From positions 248,001-312,000 of the forward strand of contig NC_017955.1 of NCBI RefSeq assembly GCF_000306785.1: 64,000 bases of DNA, given 5' to 3'. The notes under the pieces are model-generated. The model saw only the letters and a list, made by a program, of their open reading frames with translations. It ran no database searches and was not told the DNA's origin. Position 1 is the first letter of the stretch, and every line of letters begins with the position of its first letter. Positions 28,557 through 37,276 of this stretch are shown here, piece by piece. The position numbers were made by a program, and so were the translations under genes. This stretch comes from Modestobacter italicus (lineage in GTDB: Bacteria > Actinomycetota > Actinomycetes > Mycobacteriales > Geodermatophilaceae).

Positions 28557-29756
28557 GTCCAGGAGCGTAGCCGACGCCCCCGGGTGGGCCCGGTGCGCCG
28601 CGGCGGTGGCGGCGCGCAGCACCTCCTTGACCGGCAGCTCCAGCTCCCGGGCCAGCGCGGCGACGTCCTCGAACTCGACGCTGACGTTGACCACCCGGCC
28701 GGCCGACCGGGCCACCTTCACCCCGACCCGGCCGCCGAGCACCGGGACGCTGCCCTGCTCGCGGTCCAGGGCGACCTTCTGCACCGGCTGCACCCGCATC
28801 CCGATGGTCGACGTCGTGGCGACCACGACGTCGGTGACGGCGGACCGCACGGCGGGCCGGCACAGCACCGACAGGGTGTGCGCGGGCCGGCCCTTCTTCA
28901 TCAGGATCGGGGTCAGCCAGGCGTCCGACGCGCCGGCGGCCAGCAGCTCGGCGAGCACGCCCGGCCACAGCCGCGGGTCGAGGTCGTCGACGTTGGTCTC
29001 CAGCAGCAGCCCGGCCGCCGGCGGCTCCTCCACCGGGTCACCGAGCACCAGCCGGACGACGTTGGGGTGCTCCACCGGGTCCCGGCCACCCGCGCCGCTG
29101 CCGACCCGCCGGACCCGCATCGCCGGCAGTGTCGTCCACTCCTGGACGTGCGCGGCCAGCAGCGCGGCGCCGGTCGGCGTGCACGCCTCCGCAGGGACCG
29201 GCCCGGCGACCACCGGCAGCCCGGCCAGCAGCTCCAGCACGGCGGGCCCGGGCACCGGGACGACGCCGTGCGCCCCGCGCGCCGACCCGCTGCCCAGCGC
29301 GACCGGGGAGGCGGTGAGCCGGTCCAGCGCCAGGTGGGCGAACCCGGCGACGACGCCCACCACGTCGGCCAGGGCGTCCAGCGCGCCGACCTCGTGGAAG
29401 TGCACCTCGTCGGCGGGCACCCGGTGCACCCGGCCCTCGGCGACCGCGAGCCGCTCGAAGACCCCCAGCGCGCCGTCCCGGACGACGGGGTCGAGGGCGG
29501 CGGCGGCCAGGATGCCGCGCACGTCGGCCCAGGTGCGGTGCACGTCGCTGGCCGGCGCGTGCACGTGCACCCGGGTGGCCCCGAGGCCGTGTCGGGTGAC
29601 CTGCTCGACGGTGAGCCGGACCGGCTCGACGGGCAGCGCGGCGACCGCGCCGGCGAGCACCGGCAGCGGCACCCCGGCGTCGACGAGGGCGCCGAGCAGC
29701 ATGTCCCCGCTGGCCCCGGCCGAGAGGTCCAGCCACCCGATGGTCACGGCCGCCAT
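28542..29756 (-). CDS. larC: Nickel-pincer cofactor biosynthesis protein LarC
   Basis: Protein of 404 residues. LarC is the CTP-dependent cyclometallase inserting nickel into the pincer nucleotide used by lactate racemase and related enzymes. The start IGWLDLSAGASGDMLLGALV, the DEVHFHEVGALDALADVVG histidine-rich motif, and LLLETNVDDLDPRLWPGVL with LTPILMKKGRPAHTLSVL are characteristic. It is full length in one frame, unlike the frameshifted larC of some lactobacilli. ATG 29756 lacks a clear ribosome site; GTG 29747 is an alternative. Its stop codon falls inside the manganese riboswitch. A LarB-like domain is encoded nearby; no larE or larA is in view. Confidence 0.92.
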   Translation of the reverse strand: MAAVTIGWLDLSAGASGDMLLGALVDAGVPLPVLAGAVAALPVEPVRLTVEQVTRHGLGATRVHVHAPASDVHRTWADVRGILAAAALDPVVRDGALGVFERLAVAEGRVHRVPADEVHFHEVGALDALADVVGVVAGFAHLALDRLTASPVALGSGSARGAHGVVPVPGPAVLELLAGLPVVAGPVPAEACTPTGAALLAAHVQEWTTLPAMRVRRVGSGAGGRDPVEHPNVVRLVLGDPVEEPPAAGLLLETNVDDLDPRLWPGVLAELLAAGASDAWLTPILMKKGRPAHTLSVLCRPAVRSAVTDVVVATTSTIGMRVQPVQKVALDREQGSVPVLGGRVGVKVARSAGRVVNVSVEFEDVAALARELELPVKEVLRAATAAAHRAHPGASATLLDREGE

Positions 29757-29799
29757 TGTGGACACAACGGCGACGACGACGGGTGCGGAGGGGGAGGCG

Positions 29800-30405
29800 G
29801 TGGCGCACTTCGACGAGCCCGGCGCGTGGAGCCGGTACAACGCCACGCAGGTGGGTCGCCCGCCGCGGGCGCTGGCGCGCACGCTGCTGCAGCACGCGGG
29901 CGACGGGGACGGCCGCCTCGCCCTCGACCTGGGCTTCGGTGCGGGCGTGGAGACGGCGCTGCTGCTCGACCGCGGCTGGCGGGTGCTGGCGGTCGACGCC
30001 GACCCGGCGGCCGGGGACTCGCTGCGCGCGCGCCTGCCCGCCGAGCAGGCCACCCGGCTCACCGTCCGGACCCGGGCGTTCGCCGACCTCGACGACCTGC
30101 CGGCGGTCCAGCTGGTGCACGCCGCCTGGTCACTGCCCTACGCCGGGGTGCACCTCCACCGGGTGTGGGACGCCGTCCTGGCCGCGCTCACCCCGGGCGG
30201 CTGGCTGGCCTGCGACCTCTTCGGGGAGCGGGACACGACCTCGGACGCGCGCGACGTCGCGGTCCTCGCCGACGCGGAGGTCGAGCGGCTGCTCGCCCGG
30301 CTGGACGTCGTCCACCGCGAGGAGCAGGAGGCGGACGGGACGTCGTTCGACGGCCCGCAGCACTGGCACGTCCACTCCGTCGTGGGCCGGCGCCGCCCGG
30401 ACTAG
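29800..30405 (+). CDS. Class I SAM-dependent methyltransferase
   Basis: Methyltransferase-fold protein of 201 residues. Motif I is LALDLGFGAGVETALLLDRG, followed by VLAVDADP and the post-motif LVHAAWSLPYAGVHL. The short length and early motif I resemble TehB/thiopurine-type enzymes. GTG 29800 has GGAGG eight bases upstream; a GTG at 29758 is in frame without such a site. It lies on the opposite strand between larC and the GGDEF-LarB gene, overlapping the latter's stop codon (CTAG). The acceptor is unknown. Confidence 0.85.
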   Translation: MAHFDEPGAWSRYNATQVGRPPRALARTLLQHAGDGDGRLALDLGFGAGVETALLLDRGWRVLAVDADPAAGDSLRARLPAEQATRLTVRTRAFADLDDLPAVQLVHAAWSLPYAGVHLHRVWDAVLAALTPGGWLACDLFGERDTTSDARDVAVLADAEVERLLARLDVVHREEQEADGTSFDGPQHWHVHSVVGRRRPD

Positions 30406-33287
30406 GGGCGCGCGGTCCGGCGGGCGATGCGGGCGGCGAACACGCCGGCCGACCAGCCGTTGTCGATGGCGCTGACGACCACGCCGGGCGCGGCCGAGTT
30501 GAGCATGGTGAGCAGCGCGCTGAACCCGCCGAAGGAGCTCGCACCCTGCCCGGCCGACGTCGGGACGGCGACCACCGGCACCTCGGTCAGGCCGCTGACC
30601 ACGCTCGCCAGCGCGGCGTCGAGGCCGGCGACGACGACCAGGCAGTCGACATCGGTGAGCAGCGAGGGATCGGTGAGCAGCGGGCGGAGCCGGCTGCCGC
30701 CGACGTCGTCCACCCGGACCACCTCGCTGCCGGTGACCCGCGCGACGAAGGCCGCCTCGGCGGCGACCGGGGTGTCGCCGCTGCTGGCGCACAGCACGCC
30801 GACCCGGCCGACCGGCTCGGGCACCGGCCCGACGGCGGCGGACATCGCGGCGTGGTCCATGGTCGTGTAGGCGTCGTGCTCGCTGGCCAGGGCCACCAGG
30901 GTGTCCGCGCTGGCCCGGACGACGACGGCCGGGTGGTCGGGGTGCTCGCGGCGGGCCTCGCGGACCAGCGCCAGCACCTGCTCGGTGCTGCGGCCGGTGC
31001 CCCAGATGACGTCCGGGCCGGTGGCGAGGACCGGCTCGCGGGGCGCCGGCGGGGCCGGCGCAGTGACCACCGGGGGCGCGGGGGCCACCGGCTCGACCCG
31101 CCGGCCGGCCGGACGGGGGGCCGGGCCGCCGAACAGCTCGTCCAACGGCGTGCGCGGCCGGACGGGGCGCTCCTCGGCGTCCGGGACGACCGCCTGGGCG
31201 GGCGCCTCGGCCGGCTCGACGAGCAGCGGGGCGAAGCCGCCGGCCGCGTCGGCCGGGTCGGTCGCCCGGTCGTCGGTGAGGTCGTCCAGCGGGGAGGCGC
31301 TCATGCCCTCCATGATGACGGCCGGCGCGGCGGCGTCCGGGACGCTCGTCGGCGGGGCCGCCGTGTCGAGCGGCTCGGCGTCCAGCGTGGCCACCTCGCG
31401 GGTCTGGGTGACGCCGGAGAGCCGGACCACCCGGTCCCGGCCGGCCCGCTTGGCGTCGTAGAGCACGCCGTCGGCGGCGGCGAACAGGGTGCGCCGGTCG
31501 TCGCCGCGGGCGGCCTGGGCGATGCCGACGCTGATCCGCACCGGCACCTCCACACCCAGCGCCGACCAGTCGTGCGCGGCGATCGAGCGCCGGATCCGCT
31601 CCATCGCCCGCTCGGCCTGCTCGGCGGTGGTCTCCGGCAGCAGGATGACGAACTCGTCGCCGGCCCAGCGGCAGACCTCGTCGGTGTCCCGGCAGCCGTC
31701 GACCAGCAGCTGGCCGACGGCGCGCAGCACGGCGTCGCCCCCGGGGTGCCCGGCAGCGTCGTTGATCGCCTTGAACCGGTCGATGTCGACGACGGCCAGC
31801 GCGGGCACCGCGCCGGAGGAGAGCAGCCCGTCCAGCCGCGCCTCGGCGTACCGGCGGTTGGGCAGGTGGGTGAGCGCGTCCTCGTAGGCCTGCCGGCGCA
31901 GCTGCCCGGCGGCCCGCTCGGTCTCCAGCAGGCTCTTGCGGCGGCCGAACAGCTCGACCCAGCGGGTCCGCCGCTCGTCGACCCGGTCCAGCTCGTCGGC
32001 CAGGTAGGCCTGCAGGTAGGGGAGTGCCCGGGCGGCGTCGTCGAGCTCGGCGTGCAGCGTGCACAGCTCGCGCAGCGCGGCCCGGCGCAGCCGGGGCAGG
32101 CCGTGCTCGGTGGCCAGCGCCAGCGCCGCGGCCAGGTGGTCGTCGGCGTCCCGGGGCTCGCCGGAGCGGCGCAGCGCCCGGCCCAGCCCCAGCTCGGCGG
32201 AGGAGAGCAGCGCCCGGTCCGCGGACGCCGCGGCGGCACCGACCACGCCGCGCAGCAGGGCCGTGTTTGCGGCGTGCTCGCCACCGCCGACCAGCGCCCA
32301 GCCGCGGACCACCTGCGCGTCGAGCACCGCCGGGTCTCCGGCCGGCAGCTGGTCCAGCGCCCGGTCGGCCAGGACCCGCGCCTGGGCGAAGTGCGGTGCG
32401 GCGGCGTCCGCGCTGCCGTCGTCGAGCAGGCTCTCGCCCACCTCCGTGCAGAGGGCGGCGAGCCGGGTGGCCGCCTCCGCGGCGAGCGCGGTCGCGGCCT
32501 GCCGCTCGGCGTCGCCGACCCGGTCGCCGGGGCGGTCGGCGATCGACGCGGCGGCCTCGGCGGCGCGGGACTGGTAGTCCAGCGCGAGCGGCATCAGTTC
32601 GAGGTCGGCGAGCACCGCGGCCAGCGAGCCGAGCGTGTGCACCAGCAGCGGGGTGACCGGCAGGGCGGGGTCGAGCAGGCTGGCGGCCTCGACCGCCTCG
32701 TCCATCGCTGCGTCGACGCGGCGGGAGAGCAGCTCGATCCGGGCGTGCCGGGCGAGCCCGGCGGCGCGCTGCAGGTCGTCGTCCTGGGCGTCGAACGCGG
32801 CCCGGGCGGAGCGGACCAGGGCGATCGCCAGGGCGGCGTGGGTGGCGGACTCCGAGCGGCCGTCGCGGACCGGCGACCCGGCCGGGACGGCGTCGCGGCC
32901 CCCGACATGCAGGTCGAGCGGGCCGTCCTGCTCCGGGCCGCCCTCGACCAGCGGCTCACCGAGCAGCGAGTAGCCGGCCAGCCGGAGCCGGCGGACCAGC
33001 AGCTCGGCGCGCAGCGTGTCGGCCCAGGCGCGGGCCAGGGAGGTGAGCGGGGCGCCGCCGCGGTCGGCCCCCGGCGTGGGCGGCAGGTCGCCGTCGACCT
33101 CGGCGAGCAGGGCCTCGGCCGTGTCCAGCTGCCAGTTCTGCAACGCGGAGCTCACCTGCAGGTGCAGGGGTCCCGGTGGCACCAGGGCAGCCTGCCTGCT
33201 GGTCCCGGCCGTGTCACGCACCGGGGCGCTGGCACGCCGACGGACCCCGGTCTGCACACCTGCGCCCCGGGCCCGGCGCAGGCTCAT
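30402..33287 (-). CDS. TPR-like/GGDEF/LarB-like three-domain fusion
   Basis: Single uninterrupted frame of 961 residues. Residues ~1-465 are Ala/Leu/Arg-rich helical repeats resembling TPRs. Residues ~469-621 form a GGDEF domain with the catalytic variant WAGDEF, metal site DIDRFKAIND and I-site RDTD, so it is probably an active diguanylate cyclase. A ~135-residue Pro/Ala-rich linker leads to residues ~757-961, which match LarB, the PurE-like carboxylase/hydrolase of nickel-pincer synthesis (VGVLCASSGDTPVAAEAAFV, VPTSAGQGASSFGG, AIDNGWSAGVFAARIA). The segment read as LNSC in LarBs I recall is LNSA here. ATG overlaps the upstream stop (ATGA), implying coupled translation with the preceding GGDEF gene. 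Confidence 0.85.
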   Translation of the reverse strand: MSLRRARGAGVQTGVRRRASAPVRDTAGTSRQAALVPPGPLHLQVSSALQNWQLDTAEALLAEVDGDLPPTPGADRGGAPLTSLARAWADTLRAELLVRRLRLAGYSLLGEPLVEGGPEQDGPLDLHVGGRDAVPAGSPVRDGRSESATHAALAIALVRSARAAFDAQDDDLQRAAGLARHARIELLSRRVDAAMDEAVEAASLLDPALPVTPLLVHTLGSLAAVLADLELMPLALDYQSRAAEAAASIADRPGDRVGDAERQAATALAAEAATRLAALCTEVGESLLDDGSADAAAPHFAQARVLADRALDQLPAGDPAVLDAQVVRGWALVGGGEHAANTALLRGVVGAAAASADRALLSSAELGLGRALRRSGEPRDADDHLAAALALATEHGLPRLRRAALRELCTLHAELDDAARALPYLQAYLADELDRVDERRTRWVELFGRRKSLLETERAAGQLRRQAYEDALTHLPNRRYAEARLDGLLSSGAVPALAVVDIDRFKAINDAAGHPGGDAVLRAVGQLLVDGCRDTDEVCRWAGDEFVILLPETTAEQAERAMERIRRSIAAHDWSALGVEVPVRISVGIAQAARGDDRRTLFAAADGVLYDAKRAGRDRVVRLSGVTQTREVATLDAEPLDTAAPPTSVPDAAAPAVIMEGMSASPLDDLTDDRATDPADAAGGFAPLLVEPAEAPAQAVVPDAEERPVRPRTPLDELFGGPAPRPAGRRVEPVAPAPPVVTAPAPPAPREPVLATGPDVIWGTGRSTEQVLALVREARREHPDHPAVVVRASADTLVALASEHDAYTTMDHAAMSAAVGPVPEPVGRVGVLCASSGDTPVAAEAAFVARVTGSEVVRVDDVGGSRLRPLLTDPSLLTDVDCLVVVAGLDAALASVVSGLTEVPVVAVPTSAGQGASSFGGFSALLTMLNSAAPGVVVSAIDNGWSAGVFAARIARRTARP

Positions 33288-35038
33288 GAGGCGACCTCGT
33301 TGTCCTCGAACGCCCAGCCCGGACGCCGGCGCGCGCTGCCCAGCACCTCGGCCACCAGCTCGTCGACCGAGCCCGCCGGGCGGGTGGCGGGGGCGTCCAC
33401 CGGGGCGGCGGGCAGCTGGCCACCGGCCGCCCGCACCCGGTTGCGGCCGCTGCGCTTGGCGGCGAACAGGTGCAGGTCGGCCGCGTCGAACAGCTCGCGC
33501 CAGCTCCGGACCCCGGTGGAGGTGGCCACGCCGATGCTCACCGTGACCGGACGGCCGACGTCCAGCGCGGCCCAGTCGGCGTCGGCGACGGCGCTGCGCA
33601 GCCGCTCCATGGCGACCACCGCCTGCGGCTCGGCCGTGCTCGGCAGCACCACGACGAACTCGTCGCCGGCCCAGCGGAACACCTCGTCGCCGGTGCGGCA
33701 GTGCTGGCGGAGCAGCTCGGCGACCCGGCGCAGCACGGCGTCGCCGTGCAGGTGCGAGTGCTCGTCGTTGACCGCCTTGAAGCCGTCGACGTCGACCACG
33801 GCCAGCGACACCGCCTCCCGGTCGGTCCGCAGCTCGCCCATCCGGCGCTCGGCGCTGCGCCGGTTGCCCAGGCCGGTGAGCGGGTCCTCCAGCGCGTGCC
33901 GGCGGAGCACGGCGGTCTGCCGCTCGGCCTCCCGCAGCCGGCTGCGCCGGACGAACATCTCCGCCCACAGCTCCCGGCCGGGCAGGTGGGACCGGCTGGT
34001 CTCGGCCCGGTAGGCGTCCAGCCAGTGCATCGCCTCGACCGTCGAGCCGACCGCGGCGGTGGCCCGGCCCAGCTCGAGCAGGCACTGCCGGTAGCGCCGC
34101 CGGTCACCGGCCGCGGCGAAGGCGCCGGAGGCGCTCACCAGCAGCTCGACGGCCTCCTCGCCGTGCAGCCGGCCGAGGTCGGCGTCCCGGACGCAGAGCC
34201 GGCTGAGCAGCCGGGACAGCACCAGGTCGGTGTAGCCGACCAGCCAGAGGGCGGGGTCGCCGGACTGCAGGTGCCGGCGCACCCGGCGCAGCGGGAGGAG
34301 CGCGTCGTCCAGCTCGCCGCGCAGCGCGATCGCCCAGGCCTGGACGACGTCGAGCAGGTCGCTGTCGGGGTCGGTCGGCTCCCAGGGCAGCTCGCGGGCG
34401 CTGGTCGCGCAGCGGACCGCCACGTCGGCGAGCTCGCGGGAGCGGACCGCGTCGCCGCGGCGGTGCACGGTCTGGGCGAGCTCGGCGTGCTGCTGGGCGC
34501 ACAACCGCAGCAGCTGCCACTGGTCGCCGAGGTCGGGCAGCGCGCCGGCGACCCGGACGCCGCGCAGCGCCTGGGCGACGGCGAGCTCCTCGAGGTCCAG
34601 CCGGGTCAGCGCCAGCGACAGCCAGTGGTGCGCCTGGTGCAGCGGCCGGCTGGGGTCCTCGGCGGACACCTGGTCGGCCAGCAGGCTGGCGTCGACGGCC
34701 AGGTGCAGCGCGACGTCGAACCGGTCGGCGGTGACCTCGACGTGCGCGAGGTAGGCCAGCGTCAGGGCCCGCTCGGCCGTGGGGGAGCAGCGCTCCAGGG
34801 CGGCCCGGGCGGTGGCGACCTCGGTGGCCGAGCCGGCCACGTCGCCGGCGAGCAGCGCGGCGCGCGCGGTGAAGGCCGCCGACCAGGCGTCCCAGCAGGG
34901 CTCGCCGGAGCCGGCCAGCGCGTCGGCGACGTCGGCGAGCTCGGCGGAGAAGACCCGGGCGTCGGAGGGGTCGCTGGCCGACAGCAGCCGCCAGCGGGCG
35001 TCCTCGAGCAGCTGGTCGTCGACGGTGCCCGGCCTCAC
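33284..35038 (-). CDS. TPR-like/GGDEF diguanylate cyclase
   Basis: Protein of 584 residues with the same plan as the next gene: a long helical, TPR-like N-terminal half (LLRLCAQQHAELAQTVHRRG and similar), then GGDEF at ~residues 375-535 with WAGDEF, DVDGFKAVND and I-site RTGD, and a ~50-residue tail. No membrane segment is visible. GTG 35038 is preferred over 35050 because GGAGG lies five bases before it. It is the first gene of a two-gene unit with the GGDEF-LarB fusion. The two are paralogous across TPR-like and GGDEF regions. Confidence 0.85.
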   Translation of the reverse strand: MRPGTVDDQLLEDARWRLLSASDPSDARVFSAELADVADALAGSGEPCWDAWSAAFTARAALLAGDVAGSATEVATARAALERCSPTAERALTLAYLAHVEVTADRFDVALHLAVDASLLADQVSAEDPSRPLHQAHHWLSLALTRLDLEELAVAQALRGVRVAGALPDLGDQWQLLRLCAQQHAELAQTVHRRGDAVRSRELADVAVRCATSARELPWEPTDPDSDLLDVVQAWAIALRGELDDALLPLRRVRRHLQSGDPALWLVGYTDLVLSRLLSRLCVRDADLGRLHGEEAVELLVSASGAFAAAGDRRRYRQCLLELGRATAAVGSTVEAMHWLDAYRAETSRSHLPGRELWAEMFVRRSRLREAERQTAVLRRHALEDPLTGLGNRRSAERRMGELRTDREAVSLAVVDVDGFKAVNDEHSHLHGDAVLRRVAELLRQHCRTGDEVFRWAGDEFVVVLPSTAEPQAVVAMERLRSAVADADWAALDVGRPVTVSIGVATSTGVRSWRELFDAADLHLFAAKRSGRNRVRAAGGQLPAAPVDAPATRPAGSVDELVAEVLGSARRRPGWAFEDNEVAS

Positions 35039-35163
35039 GCGTCCCTCCACTCAGCTGTCAGGTCACGCATCCTGCACGTGTCCGGCCGGTGGCGAGGCAG
35101 CTCCCCCCGCCCCGGGGACCCGACGGGGGTCGGTCTCCGGGACGGCCGCACTACCCTCACCGG

Positions 35164-36123
35164 ATGCCCAGTGCAGGACACAGCGCAGCGCCGACGGGGT
35201 TCGCCTATCTGGGGCCTGAGGGTACCTTCGCCGAGGCCGCGCTCGCCCACCTCACCCGGTCCCTGGGCGCGGTCGACCGGTCGGCGCAGCCGCAGCCGAG
35301 CGTCGGTGCCGCGCTCGCCGCGGTGCGCAGCGGCGCGTGCCGGGCGGCGCTGGTGCCGATGGAGAACTCCGTCGAGGGCTCGGTGCCGGCGACGATGGAC
35401 GGCCTGGTCGACGGCGACCCGCTGGTCGTCACCCGGGAGGTCTTCCTGCCGGTGGGCTTCGTGCTCGCCGTCCGCCCCGGCACGACCACGGGCCAGGTGC
35501 GCACCGTGGCCAGCCACCCGCACGCGCTGGCGCAGTGCCGGGCGCGGATCGCCGAGGTGCTGCCCGGCGCCGAGGTCGTCCCCACCGCCTCGACGGCCGA
35601 CGCCGCGCGACGGGTCGCCGCCGGCGAGCACGACGCGGCCGTCTGCGCCGCCATCGCCGCCGAGCGCTACGGGCTGGACGCGCTGGTGGCCGACCTCGCC
35701 GACCACCCCGGCGCGGTCACCCGGTTCGTGCTGGTCGAGCAGCCCGGGGTGCTGCCCGAGCCCACGGGGGCGGACAAGACCACGGTCACCGCGGTCATCG
35801 CCGACCGCACCGGCGCGCTGCTGGACCTGCTCGCCGAGTTCGCCCTGCGCGGCATCAGCCTCACCCGGATCGAGTCGCGGCCCACCCGGGAGCGGCTGGG
35901 GGTCTACTCGTTCTCCATCGACTGCGAGGGCCACGTGGCCGACGCGCGGGTGGGCGACGCGCTCGCCGCGCTGCACCGGCTCTGCGCCGAGGTGCGCTTC
36001 CTCGGCTCCTACCCGCGGGCCGACGACCACCCCGGCAAGCCGGTCGACGAGCACGTCGGGGACGACGCCTTCGCCGGTGCGCAGGCGTGGCTGACCCGGG
36101 TGCGGGAGGGACGGGCGGTGTGA
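35164..36123 (+). CDS. pheA: Prephenate dehydratase
   Basis: Enzyme of 319 residues converting prephenate to phenylpyruvate in phenylalanine synthesis. The N-terminal catalytic domain begins FAYLGPEGTFAEAAL and holds VPMENSVEGSV and the catalytic AVTRFVLV (TRF motif). The C-terminal ACT domain, which binds phenylalanine for feedback inhibition, contains GISLTRIESRPT. Stand-alone PheA of this length is standard in actinobacteria. TACCCT (35152-35157) ends six bases before ATG, suggesting a leaderless message. It is divergent from the GGDEF operon and monocistronic. Confidence 0.95.
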   Translation: MPSAGHSAAPTGFAYLGPEGTFAEAALAHLTRSLGAVDRSAQPQPSVGAALAAVRSGACRAALVPMENSVEGSVPATMDGLVDGDPLVVTREVFLPVGFVLAVRPGTTTGQVRTVASHPHALAQCRARIAEVLPGAEVVPTASTADAARRVAAGEHDAAVCAAIAAERYGLDALVADLADHPGAVTRFVLVEQPGVLPEPTGADKTTVTAVIADRTGALLDLLAEFALRGISLTRIESRPTRERLGVYSFSIDCEGHVADARVGDALAALHRLCAEVRFLGSYPRADDHPGKPVDEHVGDDAFAGAQAWLTRVREGRAV

Positions 36124-36140
36124 CGCCGCCGTCCTGGACC

Positions 36141-36173
36141 CCGCACTCGTCGCCATGGTCACCGAGTGTGCGG
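36141..36173 (+). terminator. Hairpin downstream of pheA
   Basis: CCGCACTCG and CGAGTGTGCGG pair with a two-base bulge about 20 bases after the pheA stop. The rest of the 175-base gap to the next gene is less GC-rich than its surroundings and probably carries the next promoter, which I could not place. Confidence 0.4.
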
Positions 36174-36298
36174 CATGGTCGACACAAAGCAACAGCTTGC
36201 GGTGGAACAGTTCGTCACATCAGGCACATCGGACGCTCTGGTGTGTCGCTGCACGTCGCCGCCGTGGCGACGTGCTAATGGACACGGAGGGTGCCGGC

Positions 36299-37234
36299 AT
36301 GGCGCAGCACTGGGTGGCGACGGACTTCGGCGGGCTGGACGTGTTCGAGCTGGTGGACGTCGACGTCCCGCCGCCGGGGCCGGGGGAGGTGACCATCGCC
36401 GTCACCGCAGCCGGGATGAACCCCGCGGACGCCAAGCGCGTCGCCCGGCCCGGCGACCGCAGCACGCTGCCCATCCCGATCGGGTACGAGGTCGCCGGCC
36501 GGCTGACGGCGCTGGGGCCGGACACCGAGATCGGCTCCGGCGGCGGGGAGGTCGGTGACGAGGTGCTGGCCTTCCGGATCGCCGGCGGGTACGCGACCGA
36601 GGTCACCGTCCCGGCGTCGGCGGTCTTCGCCCGGCCGGCGTCGCTCGCGCCGGAGGAGGCCGCGAACCTGCTGCTCGCCGGCTGCACGGCCGCGGAGATG
36701 CTGCACGTGACCGGCGTGGGCGAGGGCGACACGGTGCTGCTGCACGGCGCCTCCGGGGCGGTGGGCGTCAGCGTGTTGCAGCAGGCCCGGCTGCTCGGCG
36801 CGCGGGTGGTCGGCACCGCCGCCGCCGACCGCGCCGACGTCGTCCGGCGGTTCGGCGGCGAGCCGGTGCGCTACGGCGACGGCCTGGCCGACCGGGTGCG
36901 GGCGCTGGCCCCGGACGGCGTCGACGCCGCGCTGGACGCCGTGGGCACCGACGAGGCCGTCGACGTGTCGCTGGAGCTGGTCGCCGACCGGCAGCGGATC
37001 GTCACGGTCGCCGCGATGGGCCGCGCGGAGGAGTCCGGGTTCCGCGCCATCGGCGGCACGATGCCGGCGAGCGCGGCCTACCGCGACTCGGTGCGGGCCC
37101 GGCTCGTCGAGCTCGCCGGCCAGGGCGAGCTCGTCGTCCCGGTGGCCCGCACCTTCCCGCTCACCGAGGCGGTCGCCGCGCTGGAGCTGCTGCAGGGCGG
37201 CCACCCCGGCGGCAAGCTCGCGCTGCTGCCCTGA
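36299..37234 (+). CDS. Zinc-independent quinone oxidoreductase (MDR family)
   Basis: NADP-dependent reductase of 311 residues in the medium-chain dehydrogenase superfamily. The cofactor Rossmann motif is LLHGASGAVGVSVLQQARLLG, and the N-terminal GroES-like domain lacks zinc-binding cysteines. It should reduce quinones or activated alkenes by hydride transfer. ATG 36299 has GGAGGG seven bases upstream; ATG 36278 is an alternative. It precedes a zinc alcohol dehydrogenase but a MerR-type promoter lies between them, so they are probably separately controlled. Confidence 0.85.
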   Translation: MAQHWVATDFGGLDVFELVDVDVPPPGPGEVTIAVTAAGMNPADAKRVARPGDRSTLPIPIGYEVAGRLTALGPDTEIGSGGGEVGDEVLAFRIAGGYATEVTVPASAVFARPASLAPEEAANLLLAGCTAAEMLHVTGVGEGDTVLLHGASGAVGVSVLQQARLLGARVVGTAAADRADVVRRFGGEPVRYGDGLADRVRALAPDGVDAALDAVGTDEAVDVSLELVADRQRIVTVAAMGRAEESGFRAIGGTMPASAAYRDSVRARLVELAGQGELVVPVARTFPLTEAVAALELLQGGHPGGKLALLP

Positions 37235-37238
37235 CCGT

Positions 37239-37269
37239 TTGCGCTGGAGTGCACTCCAGCTCCTAGCGT
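37239..37269 (+). promoter_or_regulatory. MerR-type promoter of the alcohol dehydrogenase operon
   Basis: TTTGCG (37239-37244) and TAGCGT (37264-37269) are separated by 19 bases, the overlong spacer typical of MerR-activated promoters. The spacer contains most of an 18-bp perfect palindrome, GCTGGAGTGCACTCCAGC (37243-37260). The first gene starts eight bases after the -10, so its message is nearly leaderless. The MerR protein encoded by the second gene is the obvious ligand. Confidence 0.75.
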
Positions 37270-37276
37270 CGCCGGC

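Noticed and set aside
28606..29799. Long N-terminal extension of the forward methyltransferase at 29800
   Set aside because: The extension is the antisense shadow of larC; GTG 29800 has a good ribosome site.
31019..31320. Separate larB gene starting at an ATG near 31.3 kb
   Set aside because: No ribosome site was clear and the frame is continuous with the GGDEF domain without a stop, so fusion is the simpler reading. Kept as the main way the fusion call could fail.
35039..35100. Fourth sigma-28-type promoter ahead of the TPR-GGDEF operon
   Set aside because: The reverse strand has CTGACAGCTGA, resembling part of the motif, but the GCCGAT core and upstream element are missing.
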